Assembly (NCBI GenBank): GCA_000961845.1
Contig: LADZ01000002.1
Location: 1-64,000, forward strand
Direction: 5' to 3'
Length of the DNA: 64,000 nt
Source of the DNA: Flavobacteriales bacterium BRH_c54
GTDB taxonomy: Bacteria; Bacteroidota; Bacteroidia; Flavobacteriales_E; Vicingaceae
Position numbers and translations under genes: made by a program. Every line of letters begins with the position of its first letter. Within the stretch, counting starts at the first letter, position 1. The notes below the pieces were generated by a model. The model made no database searches. It saw only the letters and a program-made list of their open reading frames with translations, and was not told the origin of the DNA. Below, in pieces: positions 55,496 through 64,000 of this stretch.

Positions 55496-55521
55496 GGATA
55501 AACGTACCGGTACGTTTATCC
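55496..55521. repeat. Perfect 26-bp palindrome in front of the accessory gene
   Basis: The two 13-nt halves starting GGATAAACGTACC are perfect reverse complements. Flanking ATACA (55485-55489) and TGTAT (55526-55530) add a second shell of symmetry with unequal spacers. Between it and the gene is GTTG-rich DNA on the minus strand. It may be another cassette-boundary or operator-like site. Confidence 0.75.
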
Positions 55522-55532
55522 GCACTGTATCT

Positions 55533-55709
55533 TTATCCCAAATGTAGTAATTCAATCGGACTTTTTATAGTTCTCATATTATTAATTGCTGCTTGTAGAT
55601 GTTTTCTTCCCAAACTTCTTCTTGTTCGTGCTAGTTTATTGTAGCATAACTCACTTCGTTTAATATAAATTGCTAAATCAAGAGTTAAAAACTCGCGATA
55701 GCTGAAGGG
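55533..55709 (-). pseudogene. C-terminal gene remnant, family unknown
   Basis: An open frame of 58 codons ends at TAA 55533 and has an in-frame TAG at its 5' side, no start ATG before the last 15 codons, and a strongly protein-like composition: YREFLTLDLAIYIKRSEL, then CYNKLARTRRSLGRKHLQAA and SPIELLHLG. Composition is rich in basic and helical residues, as in the C-terminus of a DNA-binding protein. It is probably the decayed end of a lost gene. Confidence 0.45.
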
Positions 55710-55795
55710 CTATTAATATTACAATAAAGAGTGTATTATTGTATTAGCTATTTATTACTTTTGCAGTCAATTATAAAATTCAGAAAAATTAGTTC

Positions 55796-57169
55796 ATGCA
55801 ATATTACAATAACATACTAGAAACCATAGGAAACACGCCATTGGTTAAATTAAATAAAATTTGTAAAGATGTTGATGCGTTGGTATTGGCAAAAGTAGAA
55901 ACTACCAATCCGGGAAACTCTGTAAAAGACAGAATGGCTTTGCAAATGATTGAAGATGCTGAAGCTGATGGCAGACTAAAACCGGGAGGAACTATTATTG
56001 AAGGAACATCCGGAAATACAGGAATGGGCTTGGCGTTGGTTGCCATTATAAAAGGATATAAGTTAATTTGTGTGTTGAGCGACAAACAAAGTAAAGAAAA
56101 GATGGATATTTTAAGAGCTGTTGGAGCAGAAGTACATGTTTGTCCAACCAATGTGTCTCCTGAGGATCCTCGTTCGTATTATTCTGTTTCTAAACGATTA
56201 GCTACTGAAATTCCTAACTCTTGGTATGTAAATCAGTATGATAATCCATCGAATACTAAAGCACATTACTTAACTACGGGACCGGAAATTTGGGAACAAA
56301 CAGAAGGAAAAATCACTCATTTTGTGGTAGGAGTAGGTACAGGAGGAACAGTTTCGGGAGTTGGTAAATATTTAAAAGAGAAAAATCCTAACATTAAAAT
56401 TTGGGGAATAGATACTTACGGCTCTGTTTTTAAGAAATACCACGAAACAGGAATTTTTGATGAAAATGAGATTTATCCTTACATCACCGAAGGAATTGGG
56501 GAAGATATTTTACCTAAAAATGTTGATTTTAGCGTAATTGATAAATTTGAAAAAGTAACCGATAAAGATGCAGCAGTTTATCAACGAAAATTAGCTAAAG
56601 AAGAAGGAATTTTTGTTGGAAATTCAGCAGGAAGTGCTATTAAAGGGGTGTTGCAACTAAAAGATGAATTGAAAAAAGATGACGTGGTAGTAGTTTTATT
56701 TCATGATCATGGAAGTCGTTATGTTGGTAAAATGTTTAATGATGATTGGATGAGAGACAGAGGCTTTTTGGAGGAAGAAAAATCTAATGCGTTAGATTTA
56801 ATTTCAGACCATAAAGGCAAACATTTAGTAACCGTAACTACTGACACACCTGTTTCTCAAGTAATTATTTTAATGAACCAATATGCTATTTCTCAAGTTC
56901 CAGTTGTTGAAGATGGTAAGTTTGTAGGTTCATTAACCGATAACCAGTTGTTTGCAAAATTATTAGACAATCCGGAATTGAAACAATTGCCAGTAAAAAA
57001 TATTATGGGAGAGCCATTTCCGATGGTGGATGAAAATACTGATGTAATAAGTGTCTCAAAACATTTTCAGCAGGGAGCAAAAGCGGTTATTGTGAGTTAT
57101 GATAAGGATAAATACCATATTATTACTCAACAAGATATGATAAAAGCTATTGATTCTTGTAGTAAATAG
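55796..57169 (+). CDS. cbs: Cystathionine beta-synthase
   Basis: At 457 residues it has the PLP fold type II domain with the lysine K44 in NPGNSVKDRMAL, EGTSGNTGMGLAL, GVGTGGTVSGVGKYL, and a C-terminal CBS-domain pair (about 335-455) that regulates such enzymes, with an AISQVPVVEDGKFVGSLT segment. It joins homocysteine and serine to cystathionine, or acts as a cysteine synthase-like enzyme. It faces the metH gene convergently, so both use homocysteine. Confidence 0.9.
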   Translation: MQYYNNILETIGNTPLVKLNKICKDVDALVLAKVETTNPGNSVKDRMALQMIEDAEADGRLKPGGTIIEGTSGNTGMGLALVAIIKGYKLICVLSDKQSKEKMDILRAVGAEVHVCPTNVSPEDPRSYYSVSKRLATEIPNSWYVNQYDNPSNTKAHYLTTGPEIWEQTEGKITHFVVGVGTGGTVSGVGKYLKEKNPNIKIWGIDTYGSVFKKYHETGIFDENEIYPYITEGIGEDILPKNVDFSVIDKFEKVTDKDAAVYQRKLAKEEGIFVGNSAGSAIKGVLQLKDELKKDDVVVVLFHDHGSRYVGKMFNDDWMRDRGFLEEEKSNALDLISDHKGKHLVTVTTDTPVSQVIILMNQYAISQVPVVEDGKFVGSLTDNQLFAKLLDNPELKQLPVKNIMGEPFPMVDENTDVISVSKHFQQGAKAVIVSYDKDKYHIITQQDMIKAIDSCSK

Positions 57170-57247
57170 TTGTTTAGGTGTGCAGAGATATTAAGGCATA
57201 AGGTTAGAAATATTTCTAACCTCAGACTTTAAATCTTGACTTCTTTT

Positions 57248-59974
57248 TTAATAACTCAATACCGACCCCAACCAACGTTCAGCAATATCGAAGTCTAATT
57301 GATTTGCTTTAGCATAAGCCTCTACTTGGTCTTTGTCTATTTTTCCTACACCAAAATATTTACTTTCCGGATGGGAAAAATACATTCCGCTTACTGCTGC
57401 AGTTGGGTACATGGCTAAACTTTCGGTTAACTCAATTCCTGTTTTATTGGTAGCATCTAACAATTGGAATAAATCTGTTTTTAAAGTATGATTCGGACAA
57501 GCAGGATAGCCCGGTGCCGGACGAATACCCACATATTTTTCTTTAATTAATGCATTGTTATCTAATACTTCATTAGCGGCATAGCCCCAATATTCTTTAC
57601 GTACTTTTAAGTGCATTAATTCTGCAAAAGCTTCTGCCAATCTATCTGCTAATGCTTTTAACATGATAGCGTGATAATCATCATGATCGGCTTCAAAACG
57701 AGTAATGTGTTTTTCTATACCAATACCTGCAGTTACAGCAAACCCTCCAATATAATCTTTTATTCCGCTTTCTTTTGGAGCAATAAAATCTGCTAAACTC
57801 ATGTTAGGAACGCCAGTCGCTTTTTTAGATTGTTGTCTTAACTGATATAACTGCCCAATTGGGTTATTTTCTTCATACACTTTAATAATATCATCATTTT
57901 CTGTGTTGGCTTCCCAAATACCAATCACCGCTTTTGCTTCCAACCATTTTTCAGCTATAATTTGTTCTAGCATTTGTTGAGCATCGGTAAAAAGTTTTTT
58001 TGCTTCATTTCCAACAATTTCATCTTCTAAAATTTGAGGATACTTTCCTGCTAATTCCCATGTTCGGAAAAAAGGTGTCCAGTCGATGTATTCGGAAATT
58101 TCTTTTAAATCGTATTCTGAAAAAGTCTTTGTGCCAATAAAATTGGGCTTTTGTGGGGGATGAGCTTCCCAATCAATTTGGTATTTATTTTTTCGGGCTT
58201 CGGCCAAACTAATCGTTTCTTTAGTTTGCTGACGTTTACTGTAAGTTTCTCTTAATCGTTCATATTCTTCCTTCACATTTTGAATAAAAGCATTTTTCTT
58301 TTCTCCCAATAAATTTTCTACCACAGTTACCGAACGAGAAGCATCTAATACATAAACTGCTTGTCCGCTAGTGTAATGTTGATCTATTTTTACCGCAGTA
58401 TGTACTTTAGAAGTAGTAGCTCCACCAATTAATAACGGAATGCTCATACCTTCTTTTTCCATTTCTTTGGCTACATACACCATTTCGTCTAAAGATGGCG
58501 TTATCAGCCCAGAAAGTCCAATAATATCTACTTTTTCGTCTTTGGCTATTTGGATAATTTTTTCTAAGGGAGTCATTACACCTAAATCAATTACCTCATA
58601 ATTATTACACGCCAAAACTACTCCAACAATGTTTTTTCCAATATCATGTACATCACCTTTTACAGTTGCAAGTAATATCTTTCCTACTGCATTACTATCA
58701 GATAGACTTGGATTCAATAGTTTTTCTTCTTCAATAAATGGGAGGAGGTAAGCTACCGCTTTTTTCATTACTCTGGCAGACTTTACCACTTGAGGTAAAA
58801 ACATTTTTCCTGAGCCAAACAGATCTCCTACTACATTCATACCGTTCATTAAATGTTGTTCAATTACATTTATTGGTTTATCCACTATTTGACGAGCTTT
58901 TTCCACATCTTGCTCAATAAAATCGGCATTTCCTTTTACCAAAGCATGTGTAATTCTTTCTTGTAATGGTTGACTTCTCCATTCGTCATCTTTTTTCTTT
59001 TCTTTGGTGGAACCCACTACAGATTCAGCGAAATCTAATAATCGTTCAGTAGCATCGTCTCTTCTATCGAGCAATACATCTTCTACACGTTCTAATAAAT
59101 CTTTAGGGATATCATCATAAACACCAAGCATAGATGGGTTTACAATTCCCATATCCATTCCTTCGTTTATGGCATGATATAAAAATGCTGAGTGCATGGC
59201 TTCTCTAACGGGATTATTTCCTCTAAATGAAAATGAAACATTGCTAACACCTCCACTAACATGAGCTCCTGGAAGATTTTCTCTAATCCAACGGGTAGCT
59301 CTAAAAAAATCCAACGCATTTTTTCTATGTTCTTCCATCCCTGTTGCTACAGGAAAGATATTTGGATCGAAAATAATATCTTGAGGAGGAAAACCTACTT
59401 TATCCACCAAAATACGATATGATTTTTCGCAAATTTCGATTCTTCTTTCATAAGAATCTGCTTGACCAACTTCATCAAAAGCCATTACAATTACTGCTGC
59501 ACCATAGTTTAAAATTTTGGTAGCTTGTTCAATAAATTGTTGTTCGCCTTCTTTTAAACTGATTGAGTTTACCACACTTTTCCCTTGAACATTTTGTAAT
59601 CCAGCTTCAATAATTTCCCATTTGGAAGAATCTATCATAATAGGGACTCTAGAGATATCAGGCTCAGCAGCAATTAATTTTAAGAATTTCACCATTGCTT
59701 CTTTTCCATCTATTAACCCATCATCCATGTTGATGTCGATAATTTGAGCTCCATTTTCTACTTGTTCACGAGCAACAGAGAGGGCTTCGTCAAATTTGTT
59801 TTCATTAATTAAACGCAAAAACATTTTCGATCCTGCCACATTGGTCCGCTCGCCAATATTTACAAAATTGGTTTCAGGTGTTACAATCAAAGGTTCTAAT
59901 CCGCTCAATGTTAAATGAGGAAGATGTTCCCATTTATGTTTGTATTTTCCTTTATAATCAGGGTGTAAACTCAT
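57248..59974 (-). CDS. metH: Methionine synthase, C-terminal polypeptide (pterin-, cobalamin- and reactivation domains)
   Basis: The 908-residue protein lacks the homocysteine domain, which is encoded as a separate gene 16 nt upstream. Domains: methyltetrahydrofolate (pterin) domain (about 20-300, [14 protein letters not shown] and IDINMDDG), cap (340-425), cobalamin-binding with the ligand His in [12 protein letters not shown] (near 441) and [11 protein letters not shown], then the SAM-binding reactivation domain (about 610-905, [12 protein letters not shown]). It transfers methyl from methyl-THF through B12 to homocysteine. It is under control of the SAM-I riboswitch upstream of the first gene. 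Confidence 0.95.
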   Translation of the reverse strand: MSLHPDYKGKYKHKWEHLPHLTLSGLEPLIVTPETNFVNIGERTNVAGSKMFLRLINENKFDEALSVAREQVENGAQIIDINMDDGLIDGKEAMVKFLKLIAAEPDISRVPIMIDSSKWEIIEAGLQNVQGKSVVNSISLKEGEQQFIEQATKILNYGAAVIVMAFDEVGQADSYERRIEICEKSYRILVDKVGFPPQDIIFDPNIFPVATGMEEHRKNALDFFRATRWIRENLPGAHVSGGVSNVSFSFRGNNPVREAMHSAFLYHAINEGMDMGIVNPSMLGVYDDIPKDLLERVEDVLLDRRDDATERLLDFAESVVGSTKEKKKDDEWRSQPLQERITHALVKGNADFIEQDVEKARQIVDKPINVIEQHLMNGMNVVGDLFGSGKMFLPQVVKSARVMKKAVAYLLPFIEEEKLLNPSLSDSNAVGKILLATVKGDVHDIGKNIVGVVLACNNYEVIDLGVMTPLEKIIQIAKDEKVDIIGLSGLITPSLDEMVYVAKEMEKEGMSIPLLIGGATTSKVHTAVKIDQHYTSGQAVYVLDASRSVTVVENLLGEKKNAFIQNVKEEYERLRETYSKRQQTKETISLAEARKNKYQIDWEAHPPQKPNFIGTKTFSEYDLKEISEYIDWTPFFRTWELAGKYPQILEDEIVGNEAKKLFTDAQQMLEQIIAEKWLEAKAVIGIWEANTENDDIIKVYEENNPIGQLYQLRQQSKKATGVPNMSLADFIAPKESGIKDYIGGFAVTAGIGIEKHITRFEADHDDYHAIMLKALADRLAEAFAELMHLKVRKEYWGYAANEVLDNNALIKEKYVGIRPAPGYPACPNHTLKTDLFQLLDATNKTGIELTESLAMYPTAAVSGMYFSHPESKYFGVGKIDKDQVEAYAKANQLDFDIAERWLGSVLSY

Positions 59975-59990
59975 GGTTTAGTACAATTTT

Positions 59991-60974
59991 TTAGTTTTTT
60001 GGATATTTCTTCACTAGTTCAGCAATAGCTTTTATATGTTCTGGAGTTGTTCCGCAACAACCACCAACAATATCCACTAAGCCTTCATCTAAGAAAACTT
60101 TAATTTGAGCAGCCATTTGTTCGGGACTTTCATCATATTCGCCCATTTCGTTAGGTAAACCTGCATTAGGGTGTGCTGAAACATAAAAATTAGATTTATT
60201 ACGTAACACTTGCAAATAGGGGCGAAGGGCTGCTGCTCCTAAGGCACAGTTTAACCCTATGCTTAACGGTTTGGAGTGTTGAACAGAAATTAAAAAGGCT
60301 TCAGTAGTTTGTCCTGAAAGTGTACGTCCACTGGCATCGGTTATGGTACCGGAAATCATTACAGGTAAATTGGTGTTTAGTTCTTGTTGAATTTCGTTGA
60401 TTGCCAATAATGCTGCTTTAGCATTTAATGTGTCAGTAATGGTTTCAACCAATAATAAGTCAGCGCCCCCTTCAATTAATCCTTTAGCTTGTTCTTTAAA
60501 AGCAATTCGTAACTCGTCAAAAGAAATGTTTCTAAAACCGGGATCGTTTACGTCAGGAGACATAGAAGCCAATTTAGTAGTTGGGCCAATAGAACCTGCT
60601 ACAAAACGAGGTTTTTCAGGTGTTTTTTTTGTGAATTCCTCAGCAACTTCTTTGGCAATTTTGGCACAAGCGTAATTAATATCATAAACTGCACCTTGCA
60701 ACTGGTAGTCTTCTTGGGCGATAGAAGTGCTTCCGAAAGAGTTGGTTTCTATAATGTCGGCTCCTGCTGCTAAGTATTTACTATGAATAGCTTTAATTAC
60801 CTCAGGTTTGGTAATAGAAAGGATATCATTATTTCCTTTTAGCGGACAAGAGTGATTTTTAAATCGTTCGCCTCTAAAATCTTCTTCGGTAAGTTTGTAT
60901 TGCTGAATCATAGTGCCCATTGCACCATCCAATACTAATATTCTTTTTTTGAGTTCGTCTCTAATATTTGCCAT
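59991..60974 (-). CDS. metH: Methionine synthase, homocysteine S-methyltransferase polypeptide
   Basis: This 327-residue protein corresponds to the N-terminal barrel of MetH, with [10 protein letters not shown] at the start, [23 protein letters not shown] (first zinc Cys) and [11 protein letters not shown] (the Cys pair) near residue 310. The zinc site activates homocysteine. ATG at 60974 is preferred over an in-frame TTG at 60989. Splitting MetH into two genes is known in Bacteroidota. It is the first gene after the SAM-I riboswitch. Confidence 0.94.
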   Translation of the reverse strand: MANIRDELKKRILVLDGAMGTMIQQYKLTEEDFRGERFKNHSCPLKGNNDILSITKPEVIKAIHSKYLAAGADIIETNSFGSTSIAQEDYQLQGAVYDINYACAKIAKEVAEEFTKKTPEKPRFVAGSIGPTTKLASMSPDVNDPGFRNISFDELRIAFKEQAKGLIEGGADLLLVETITDTLNAKAALLAINEIQQELNTNLPVMISGTITDASGRTLSGQTTEAFLISVQHSKPLSIGLNCALGAAALRPYLQVLRNKSNFYVSAHPNAGLPNEMGEYDESPEQMAAQIKVFLDEGLVDIVGGCCGTTPEHIKAIAELVKKYPKN

Positions 60975-60984
60975 ATTTAATAAA

Positions 60985-61021
60985 AACAAAAAACCCTTCT
61001 GTTTGGATAAGCAGAAGGGTT
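60985..61021 (-). terminator. SAM-I riboswitch expression platform (terminator)
   Basis: On the minus strand AACCCTTCTG (61021-61012) pairs with CAGAAGGGTT (61001-60992), followed by a T-rich tract. The loop carries CTTATC, complementary to GATAAG of the riboswitch P1 3' strand (61044-61039), so the ligand-free RNA could prevent terminator formation. Confidence 0.85.
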
Positions 61022-61038
61022 TCTTTTATATTTTTCTA

Positions 61039-61160
61039 CTTATCTTTTCCCGATTTATCGGGATAGGATTTAGCACCGATTTTCCAATCTCGCTTATGCA
61101 AGACTTATAGTTGGTTGCCAAGGTTTCACAGGGCCTATTCCCTCCACCTTTCTTGATAAA
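61039..61160 (-). promoter_or_regulatory. SAM-I riboswitch
   Basis: On the minus strand the core AAGAAAGGTGGAGGG, GGCCCTGTGAAACCTTGGCAACC and the later GGTGCTAAATCC follow the SAM-I (S-box) order, with TTATC near the 5' end pairing with GATAA at the 3' end to close P1, and a CCCGATTTATCGGG P4-like hairpin. SAM binding stabilises this fold and lets the terminator form, turning off the metH genes. Coordinates are approximate by a few bases. Confidence 0.93.
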
Positions 61161-61235
61161 CACGGAATCCGTGCAGACAATTTTATTTCTAAAGAACGTA
61201 AGTACAAAAATAAGTAAGATTTTAATGCCTTACAA
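61161..61235 (-). promoter_or_regulatory. Promoter and leading hairpin of the SAM-regulated metH operon
   Basis: On the minus strand ATTG (61236-61233) and TATTTTTG (61212-61205), separated by 20 nt, fit the -33/-7 consensus; the start point should be near 61198. Between it and the riboswitch lies CACGGATTCCGTG (61173-61161), a tight 6-bp hairpin with a one-base centre. Confidence 0.6.
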
Positions 61236-61257
61236 TTTTTTGTTAAAAATCAGTTGC

Positions 61258-61728
61258 TTATTTCGCTTTATCCACTACAATACCTACTTCCATTGCGAAA
61301 TGTAATGGATCTTTAGGCATATTATGTTCGATAATATAGGTGTAAGTCCCACTTTCTTCAAACTTTTTTGATGGCTCAACTAAGTGTTCACTATCCCAAA
61401 TATCGTAACCCGCTTCTCCAATATATTCGCCATTTTCATTTCTAATAGTTAATTCATAGTTATTGGTGGTTTCCTTTCCACTTGGTGAAATTTCTTTTAT
61501 AACAATATTGGCTGTTTTATATTGATAGCCGTTAGCATATCTAAAGGAGATTTTAAAATCGTAATTGATGGAATTATCTTCAATCAATACTTTAAATTCT
61601 CGGCTGTCTTTTTTTAGCCATTCTAAGTCTGGTGAAAGTTCTTTATGTTCAACAAAAACTCTACCTTCAGGCTGGCAACTAGTTATAAATAAAAAAACAA
61701 TTAAGGTAACAGAAAGTAAATATTTCAT
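61258..61728 (-). CDS. gldH: GldH-like lipoprotein
   Basis: The 156-residue lipoprotein (FLFITSCQPEG, Cys at 18) has the C-terminal architecture of gliding motility GldH: a YELTIRNENGEYIGEAGYD-type segment, KKFEESGTYTYIIEHNM and VGIVVDK at the end. GldH is a lipoprotein required for gliding and for T9SS function in Flavobacterium. Resemblance is by pattern (Asn-Gly-x-x-x-Gly, aromatic-x-Phe, M-R-like end with P), not by high identity, so the name needs checking. It lies 97 nt from the riboswitch promoter, on the same strand as cysQ. Confidence 0.6.
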   Translation of the reverse strand: MKYLLSVTLIVFLFITSCQPEGRVFVEHKELSPDLEWLKKDSREFKVLIEDNSINYDFKISFRYANGYQYKTANIVIKEISPSGKETTNNYELTIRNENGEYIGEAGYDIWDSEHLVEPSKKFEESGTYTYIIEHNMPKDPLHFAMEVGIVVDKAK

Positions 61729-61750
61729 AGGAATAAAGTTTTAGAAGTGA

Positions 61751-62545
61751 TTAATTTAATTGAGCTAAAAACCAGTTGTTTAACAGGTTTTCTTTATTGT
61801 ATTTCATTTTTTCTTGGGTAGTTTGATCTATTACAATACCTCCTGCGGCATTAATAATAGCGTTTCCTGCAGCGGTGTCCCATTCCATGGTTGGAGCAAA
61901 TCTTGGATAACAATCGGCAGCATTTTCGGCTACCATACACAATTTTAGTGAACTACCTTTTGATAGTAAACTGATACTATTGTGTTCAGTTTCTTTTTCT
62001 TCAATAAAGGTTTTGGTTTCATCACTCATGTGTGAGCGACTGGCTACTACTACAAAATCAGTTCTTTCTGTTTTAAGCGGTAATTCGTTAGCAGTAGTTA
62101 TCAAATCTGCAAGTGTGTTAGCAGCAGTAGTAATGTTATTTATTTTATATGCTTTTTCATCAGAAAAATACAGTTCTCTAGTTACCGGAACATAAATCAC
62201 ACCCATAGTAGAAAGTTGATTTTCAATTAATGCAATGTTTACGGTAAATTCTCCATTTTTATTAATAAACTCTTTGGTACCATCTAAAGGATCTACCATC
62301 CAAAATTGATTCCAGGCTTTTCTTTCTTCGTAAGGGATGGATTTACCTTCCTCACTAAGAATAGGTAAATTGGTACTTTCTAATTTGTTTACAATTGCAG
62401 CATGTGCTCTTTTGTCTGCTTCGGTAAGTGGTGATTTATCTGCTTTGTTTTCCACTTGAAAGTCGGTAGAATAAACCGTTAAAATTTCTTTTCCTGCATC
62501 AATAGCAGCATTTATTGCTGTTAAAAGTAATTCATTTCTATTCAT
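61751..62545 (-). CDS. cysQ: 3'(2'),5'-bisphosphate nucleotidase CysQ
   Basis: The 264-residue protein is an inositol monophosphatase-fold enzyme with DPLDGTKEFINKNGEFTVN (metal-binding DPxDGT), ILSEEG and a late WDTAAGNAIINAAGG. CysQ hydrolyses PAP, a by-product of sulfate assimilation, to AMP. It is the second gene of the minus-strand group, 22 nt upstream of the GldH-like gene. Confidence 0.92.
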   Translation of the reverse strand: MNRNELLLTAINAAIDAGKEILTVYSTDFQVENKADKSPLTEADKRAHAAIVNKLESTNLPILSEEGKSIPYEERKAWNQFWMVDPLDGTKEFINKNGEFTVNIALIENQLSTMGVIYVPVTRELYFSDEKAYKINNITTAANTLADLITTANELPLKTERTDFVVVASRSHMSDETKTFIEEKETEHNSISLLSKGSSLKLCMVAENAADCYPRFAPTMEWDTAAGNAIINAAGGIVIDQTTQEKMKYNKENLLNNWFLAQLN

Positions 62546-62553
62546 AATCTTTA

Positions 62554-63426
62554 TTAATAACCACTACCTGAAGCTCCAATTATTTCAATAGGATGCCAAG
62601 TGGTTTTCATTTCTAAAAAGTCTTCAATTAAATAAGGTGTTTGGTGCGATTTGTTGTACAAATCGTTTTCTTCTCTTATGGTTATCCTTTTAAGGTTGTT
62701 TACTGCATTTTTTTGAATGGAGCTTATTTCTTTTTTGTCATTTCCATAATACAACAACCCTTTTATATCCATGTGTGTAGCAAGATGTTCTGATAATTCA
62801 CTTCTTTTCCCCGTAAGGATATTTACTACACCACTGGGAACATCAGATGTATTTAGTACTTCGGCAAATGTAATGGCACATAGCGGCAAACTTTCTGAAG
62901 CTAAAACCACCACGGTATTTCCTCCAACTATAACCGGAATAATTGCAGAAACTAATCCTAGTAACCCTGACTTTTCAGGAGCTAAAATGGCAACTGTACC
63001 AACAGCTTCGGGAACGGTAAAGTTAAAGTGTTGTGTGGCAACAGGATTTACCGAACTGAAAACAGGTGTAAATTTATCGCACCATCCGGCATAATAAATA
63101 ATTCTATCTATAGCAGTTACAACTTCTTTTTCGGCTTCTTTCGCTTTGTATCCTTGTTTCGTTAATTCATCAATAAACTGAGCTTTTCTGCCTTCTAAAA
63201 TTTCTGCTATGCGGTAAATAACTTGGCTTTTGTTAAAAGCTGTAGCACTTTGCCATTTGGAAGTAGCATTACCAGCTGCAACAACTGCATTTCTAACATC
63301 TTTTCTGGAAGATAAACAGATGTTTCCGCATTTATTTTCGGGCACGTAATACCTTCCTGATTCTGTTCTTGGGAATTTCCCGTCTATAAATATTTTATAG
63401 GTTTTTAGCACTTCTATTCTTGTCAT
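62554..63426 (-). CDS. Aldehyde dehydrogenase-like protein lacking catalytic domain
   Basis: The 290-residue protein matches the NAD-binding half of aldehyde dehydrogenases (IFIDGKFPRTESGRYY, VPEAVGTVAILAPEKSG, PSGVVNILTGKRSELSEHLA). After residue ~240 the family continues with the ELGGK region and the catalytic Cys domain of about 200 residues. Here only a short unrelated tail with the C-terminal-like WHPIEIIGASGSGY remains. It lacks the catalytic Cys and Glu, so it cannot be an ordinary dehydrogenase. Such short versions beside a full ALDH are found in some bacteria; no full copy is in the window. It could be a regulator, an inactive subunit or a decayed gene. It lies 8 nt from cysQ. Confidence 0.75.
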   Translation of the reverse strand: MTRIEVLKTYKIFIDGKFPRTESGRYYVPENKCGNICLSSRKDVRNAVVAAGNATSKWQSATAFNKSQVIYRIAEILEGRKAQFIDELTKQGYKAKEAEKEVVTAIDRIIYYAGWCDKFTPVFSSVNPVATQHFNFTVPEAVGTVAILAPEKSGLLGLVSAIIPVIVGGNTVVVLASESLPLCAITFAEVLNTSDVPSGVVNILTGKRSELSEHLATHMDIKGLLYYGNDKKEISSIQKNAVNNLKRITIREENDLYNKSHQTPYLIEDFLEMKTTWHPIEIIGASGSGY

Positions 63427-63499
63427 TTTTATAAAAATTCAATTGACTTTAATAGCGGTAAAGGTATTAAAAACATAAGAATTAAAAAATGAAAGCATA

Positions 63500-63536
63500 A
63501 AAAAAGTGCTATGAAGAAAATCAAAGCACTTTTTAG
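63500..63536 (-). terminator. Terminator of lysS
   Basis: On the minus strand AAAAAGTGCT (63534-63525) pairs with AGCACTTTTT (63510-63501) with a 14-nt loop, followed by further T. It lies 24 nt after the lysS stop. The mirror-image A tract would also allow weak termination on the plus strand. Confidence 0.8.
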
Positions 63537-63559
63537 GTTTTTTATAGGAGGGGATCTAA

Positions 63560-64000
<441 letters not shown>

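Larger units (their letters stand above)
55475..55795. other. 321-nt gene-free stretch with palindrome and pseudogene remnant
   Basis: This gap upstream of the cystathionine beta-synthase gene holds the 26-bp palindrome (55496-55521), an open minus-strand remnant (55533-55709, listed separately) and AT-rich DNA. A TACTTTTG -7-like box lies 25-40 nt before the ATG at 55796, probably the promoter of that gene, though no good -33 box was found. Confidence 0.55.

Overview
The window comes from a low-GC member of the phylum Bacteroidota, most likely order Flavobacteriales. The grounds are AT-rich intergenic DNA, -7 boxes of the TAnnTTTG type, a type IX secretion (T9SS) C-terminal sorting domain, PorQ-like and GldH-like proteins, a zapA / 6S-like RNA / ribonuclease Y arrangement, a fused alpha-beta E1 dehydrogenase and DUF2851, DUF4296 and MetH proteins typical of the group. 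It looks like ordinary chromosome: no replication origin, rRNA operon, prophage, complete IS or CRISPR array is visible. One tRNA gene (Val, UAC) is present.

Layout. 1-3.6 kb: two tandem TPR-SpoIIE phosphatases (the first cut by the window edge). 3.6-11.6 kb: fused E1 dehydrogenase, a T9SS-exported protein, an M23 peptidase, then a coiled-coil protein, zapA, 6S-like RNA and rny. 11.6-13.7 kb: a long-hairpin repeat and an unfamiliar protein with SAP-like and PD-(D/E)XK nuclease domains. 13.8-19.1 kb (minus strand): CPA2 antiporter, PspC, DUF2851 and Lnt. 19.3-22.7 kb: two more SpoIIE phosphatases, then tRNA-Val. 23-30.4 kb: small envelope and housekeeping genes, an M61 peptidase, an unpaired LytS-type kinase and a PorE-like OmpA protein. 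30.5-37.8 kb: rpsF-rpsR-rplI, rimP-nusA-infB, fdhD, rnpA-yidD. 37.8-46 kb: S41 protease, O-antigen ligase, SulP transporter with carbonic anhydrase, lipoproteins and PorQ. 46.2-52.8 kb: cmk, ilvE, an ECF sigma factor with a probable membrane anti-sigma/beta-barrel protein, comM and gmhA. 53.3-55.8 kb: a small accessory patch of two unfamiliar genes bounded by attC-like and palindromic DNA. 55.8-64 kb: sulfur amino acid genes (cystathionine beta-synthase; split MetH under a SAM-I riboswitch; CysQ), a GldH-like lipoprotein, an ALDH-like protein without its catalytic half, and the 3' part of lysS.

The most interesting signals not explained by known families are: (1) a short leader element, present three times, starting with a four-codon micro-ORF (MKRP) and, in two copies, ending exactly 28 nt before the start codon of a gene (a SpoIIE phosphatase and cmk); (2) the attC-like gene-cassette-like patch at 53.5-55.5 kb; (3) four intact SpoIIE phosphatases in 23 kb, one with a histidine-rich extracytoplasmic segment; (4) a promoter followed by a terminator-like hairpin in front of rimP-nusA-infB; (5) the SAP/PD-(D/E)XK protein. 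All functional statements rest on reading the sequence; no database search was possible.
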